From Candidatus Odyssella thessalonicensis (GTDB lineage: Bacteria > Pseudomonadota > Alphaproteobacteria > Bin65), in the NCBI GenBank assembly GCA_005240015.1, contig SBBV01000193.1, positions 1-9,594 on the forward strand: a stretch of DNA of 9,594 nt, read 5' to 3'. The translations under genes and the position numbers were made by a program. Below the pieces are notes generated by a model. It did not search any database, was not told the DNA's origin, and saw nothing but the letters and a program-made list of their open reading frames with translations. This document shows, piece by piece, positions 6,036 to 9,594 of this stretch (position 1 is its first letter; the number at the start of each line of letters is the position of its first letter).

Positions 6036-6083
6036 GTTGTAGAAAATGTCGGCTTTTGTGGACTTTTGTAGGCTTTTGTTGGC
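5994..6083 (-). terminator. Large Rho-independent terminator of ntrBC
   Basis: Arms at 6000-6035 and 6048-6083 are complementary at 33 of 36 positions by my count, around a 12-nt loop. On the minus strand the 36-bp hairpin starts 16 nt after the ntrC stop and is followed at once by six T (5999-5994). The 21 bp nearest the T-run pair perfectly, which is what termination needs. On the plus strand no T-run follows, so it acts in one direction only. It should separate ntrBC transcripts from everything downstream, including ntrYX. Confidence 0.85.
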
Positions 6084-6099
6084 TTCGCGGCTCGCGCTC

Positions 6100-7556
<1,457 letters not shown>

Positions 7557-7560
<4 letters not shown>

Positions 7561-8690
7561 TTCGGGGCTCCTTCGGGCCGGAAGACCGGCAACAGGACGG
7601 TGAACACGGTGCGCCCGCGCTCGCTCGCGAACTCGATGACGCCGCCGTGGTCGTCGACGATCTTCGCCACCAGCGCCAGCCCAAGCCCCGTCCCCGTGGA
7701 CTTCGTGGTGACGAATGGATCGAACAGATGGGCGCGAATGTCCTCCGGAATGCCCTCGCCATTGTCCTGCACGCTCACGACCAGCGGCAGCTGGACGCGG
7801 CGGTCGCTGCCCGGGACGGCGAGGCGCACGCCGGGCTTGAAGGCGGTGGCGAGCACGATCTCGCCTCCCTCGCGCGGCGCCGCCTCGGCCGCGTTCTTCA
7901 CGAGATTGAGGAACACCTGGATCAGGCGGTCGCGGTCGCCCAACACCGGCGGCAGCGAGGGATCGTACTCCTCGCGCACGCGCAGCCGTTGCGCGAAGCC
8001 GGCCTTGGCGATCGCCTTCACGTGGTCGAGCACCTGATGGATGTTGACCGGCTCGCGCGGCTTGGGCGGGCTCTCGGCGAACACCTCCATGCGGTCGATC
8101 AGCTCGACGATGCGGTCGGTCTCGTCGCAGATGAGCTTGGTGAGCGAGCGGTCCTCGGAGGAGAGCCCGCCTTCGAGCAATTGCGCTGCGCCGCGGATGC
8201 CGGAGAGCGGGTTCTTCACCTCGTGCGCGAGCATCGCGGCCATCGCCGTCACCGAACGCGCCGCGCCGCGATGCGTGAGCTGGCGGTCGATCTTGCGCGC
8301 GATGCCCTGCGCCTGGATCGAGAGCACGACCGCATGAGCGGCCGCGTCGGGGTCCTCGACAATCGGGGCGGCCTGCACGGTCACGAAATGACGCCCGATG
8401 CGCGGCGTCTCCAACGTGAGCCCGAACTCGCGCACCGCCTTCTCGGCGTCGAAGGCCTGCTCGACGAGCGCCAGCACCGGGCTGTCGGCCGGCACGTAGT
8501 GGGCGAGCCCGCGCCGGCGCATCTGCGCCAGGCTGGTGTCGAAGAACTGCTCGGCCGCCATGTTGGCGAACTCGATCGCGCCCCCGCGGCGGATCACCAG
8601 AATGGCGTCCGCCAGGGCGTTCAGGACCGGGATGGCGTCGGTCGTCCGGTGCGAGGTCTCCGAAGCGGGAATGGGCTGGTCCACGGTCAT
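7557..8690 (-). CDS. ntrB: NtrB (NR-II), cytosolic nitrogen-sensing histidine kinase
   Basis: 377 residues from the ATG at 8688-8690. A PAS domain (about 18-125, [22 protein letters not shown]) is followed by HisKA with H156 in [20 protein letters not shown]. The ATPase domain has N-box NLVKNAAEA (262-270), DNGEGIP (309-315), FDPFVTTK (323-330) and GTGLGLAL (333-340). There is no membrane segment, as expected for NtrB, whose kinase/phosphatase balance is set by PII. It phosphorylates NtrC, encoded next with a 4-nt overlap. A TTG at 8790-8792 would extend the frame by 34 residues, but that part has no family character, and the sigma-54-type promoter at 8742-8727 lies inside it. I therefore prefer the ATG, which leaves a leader of about 27 nt. 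GGGGCGGA just upstream may serve as ribosome-binding site. Confidence 0.96.
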
Positions 8691-8726
8691 CCGTTCCGCC
8701 CCAGGCGGATACGCGGGCTTATCCAA

Positions 8727-8742
8727 TGCAAAGTCCAAGCCA
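8727..8742 (-). promoter_or_regulatory. Candidate sigma-54 (-24/-12) promoter for ntrBC
   Basis: The minus strand reads TGGCTTGGACTTTGCA. The TGGC and TTGCA blocks match the RpoN consensus exactly, GG and GC are 10 nt apart as required, and a C precedes TGGC as in the extended consensus. Predicted start of transcription is near 8717, 27 nt upstream of the ntrB ATG. This would let NtrC, or another activator, control its own operon. TGCAC half-sites occur upstream (about 8747-8751 and 8764-8768 on the plus strand as GTGCA) but in direct orientation, so no clear NtrC enhancer palindrome is seen. Confidence 0.65.
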
Positions 8743-8812
8743 GGGCGTGCAGGCCAAGCTAGGGTGCAAGAATCCCGGGCCGGATCGCCCAATCCGTGAG
8801 CGAATCGATTAT

Positions 8813-8841
8813 TTAGTAGGCAATAGCGTCAACTTGGTCAA
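8813..8841 (-). promoter_or_regulatory. Weak sigma-70-like promoter candidate upstream of ntrB
   Basis: TTGACC (8841-8836), a 17-bp spacer and TACTAA (8818-8813) on the minus strand. The -35 is good (5 of 6) but the -10 is poor (3 of 6). It lies in the only AT-rich pocket between the CcsA-like gene and ntrB and could give basal ntrBC transcription alongside the sigma-54-type element nearer the gene. Confidence 0.3.
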
Positions 8842-8872
8842 TTGATGTGCAGCCAGCGCCTTTGCCGCACCC

Positions 8873-9594
8873 TCACCGCCCGAGCAGCACCTCGGAGACG
8901 AACTTGACGCCCGGATAGGCCAGGATCAGCGCCAGCGAGGCGCCCAGGACCCAGCGGGCGGCGGAACGGCCGCGCAGGCCCGTCAGCCGGTGCAGCGCCA
9001 GCACGCCGAGCACCAGCGCGAAGGCAATGAGAGCCAGCACCGATTTGTGGTCGACCGGAAGCAGCGATCCGCCGCGCAGATACGACCACGCCATGCCCGT
9101 CGCGATGCCGGCCCCGAGCACGATCGCGGCCGCGATCAGGAAGTAGAGCTCGAGGCTCTCGCACGTGGCGACGCTGGGCAGCCGCGCGCTCAAGGCGCCC
9201 TTGGCCTTGCGCTTGATCGCCCGCTCCTGGACCAGGATCGCGATCCCCGCGCCGGCCGCGAGCGTCACGAGCGCGTAGGTCGCGAGCGAGGCGCTGACAT
9301 GGATCGCGACCCAGATCGAGGCGACTTCGGGCTGCAGCACGCGCGTGCCGGTGCGTAGCCAGATCGTGCCGAGCACGCCCGACGCGAGCAGGAACGGCAC
9401 CAACACGATGGCGAGCCGCCGCGCCTCGCGCGAGAACGCGCCCACGACCGCGTAGCCGGCTAGGCACGCGCCGACGGAGAGCCACAGCGCATCGGAAAAA
9501 CCGGTCGGCAGGCCGCGGCGGCCCTCGACGCCAAGCAGCGCCGCCGTGCCGGCCAATGCCACGGCGACCGCGGGCCAGAACACCAGGGCGCGGC
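8873..9594 (-). CDS. CcsA/YpjD-type integral membrane protein (cytochrome c assembly family), N-terminus missing
   Basis: At least 240 residues, about eight hydrophobic segments, open to the right edge of the window. The GTG at 9581-9583 is not preferred as the start. The frame continues upstream as RAL into the edge, and relatives have another hydrophobic segment before this point, so the N-terminus is probably cut. Family signals, numbered from that GTG: SIWVAIHVSASLATYALVTLAAGAG (H95, about 89-113), VQERAIKRK (118-126), LPSVATCESL (135-144), PVDHKSVLALIAFAL (176-190) and GRSAARWVLG...YPGVKFVSEVLL near the end. This matches the YpjD/CcsA branch of heme-handling membrane proteins. Those family members whose role is known act in cytochrome c maturation, but YpjD-type proteins are uncharacterised, so heme transfer is only an inference. 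It lies 182 bp upstream of the ntrB ATG on the same strand; no terminator is seen between them. Confidence 0.85.
   Translation of the reverse strand, partial: RALVFWPAVAVALAGTAALLGVEGRRGLPTGFSDALWLSVGACLAGYAVVGAFSREARRLAIVLVPFLLASGVLGTIWLRTGTRVLQPEVASIWVAIHVSASLATYALVTLAAGAGIAILVQERAIKRKAKGALSARLPSVATCESLELYFLIAAAIVLGAGIATGMAWSYLRGGSLLPVDHKSVLALIAFALVLGVLALHRLTGLRGRSAARWVLGASLALILAYPGVKFVSEVLLGR

Noticed and set aside
5962..6083. CRISPR-like array
   Set aside because: Units are contiguous 10-mers with no unique spacers, and there are no cas genes.
8747..8768. NtrC enhancer site upstream of ntrB
   Set aside because: Two GTGCA half-sites are present, but in direct orientation; the NtrC consensus requires an inverted TGCAC/GTGCA pair.
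8691..8792. TTG start extending NtrB by 34 residues
   Set aside because: The added residues show no family character and would contain the sigma-54-type promoter; ATG 8690 places the PAS domain near the N-terminus as usual.

Overview
The window is high-GC DNA whose real genes nearly all lie on the minus strand. It is the NtrBC / NtrYX nitrogen-regulation locus of an alphaproteobacterium. The order read 5'->3' on the minus strand, ntrB-ntrC ... ntrY-ntrX-trkA, is the hallmark alphaproteobacterial arrangement. The proteins and the DNA do not allow a genus call.

Layout, from high to low coordinates (direction of transcription). (1) 9594-8873: a multi-pass CcsA/YpjD-type membrane protein, cut at its N-terminus by the window edge. 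(2) 8872-8691: ntrB leader with a sigma-54-type -24/-12 element (8742-8727) and a weaker sigma-70-like candidate further out. (3) 8690-7557 ntrB (soluble PAS/histidine kinase), joined by an ATGA overlap to (4) 7560-6100 ntrC (sigma-54 activator with an intact GAFTGA loop). (5) 6083-5994: a very large hairpin followed by six T, made from 10-bp repeats, which should end ntrBC transcription. (6) 5993-4228: about 1.8 kb of non-core DNA between ntrC and ntrY. It holds a broken trmO-like tRNA methyltransferase gene on the plus strand, a small membrane protein on the minus strand, a second fragment of the same trmO 3' end on the plus strand, an orphan SOS-like promoter and two kinds of 10-bp repeat. 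(7) 4386-4324: promoter region of ntrY with a second sigma-54-type element and a sigma-70-like element. (8) ntrY (membrane kinase), ntrX (response regulator lacking GAFTGA) and, past a large inverted repeat, the first 133 codons of trkA.

Functionally, NtrB/NtrC should sense nitrogen status in the cytosol and activate sigma-54 promoters. NtrY/NtrX form a membrane-linked companion pair, and TrkA is the NAD-binding regulatory subunit of a K+ uptake system. The most informative regulatory observation is that the leaders of ntrB and ntrY each carry a full-core TGGC-N7-TTGCA element. This suggests that both kinase/regulator pairs can be driven by sigma-54 activators, possibly NtrC itself, even though a terminator and inserted DNA have split the usual ntrBCYX unit.

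I did not find a convincing new multi-gene system. The unusual material is the 4.3-6.1 kb insert: gene remnants in direct repeat, an orphan SOS-like promoter, and helical-period repeats turned into a terminator. The uncertain NtrY start codon and the large hairpin between ntrX and trkA are also unusual.
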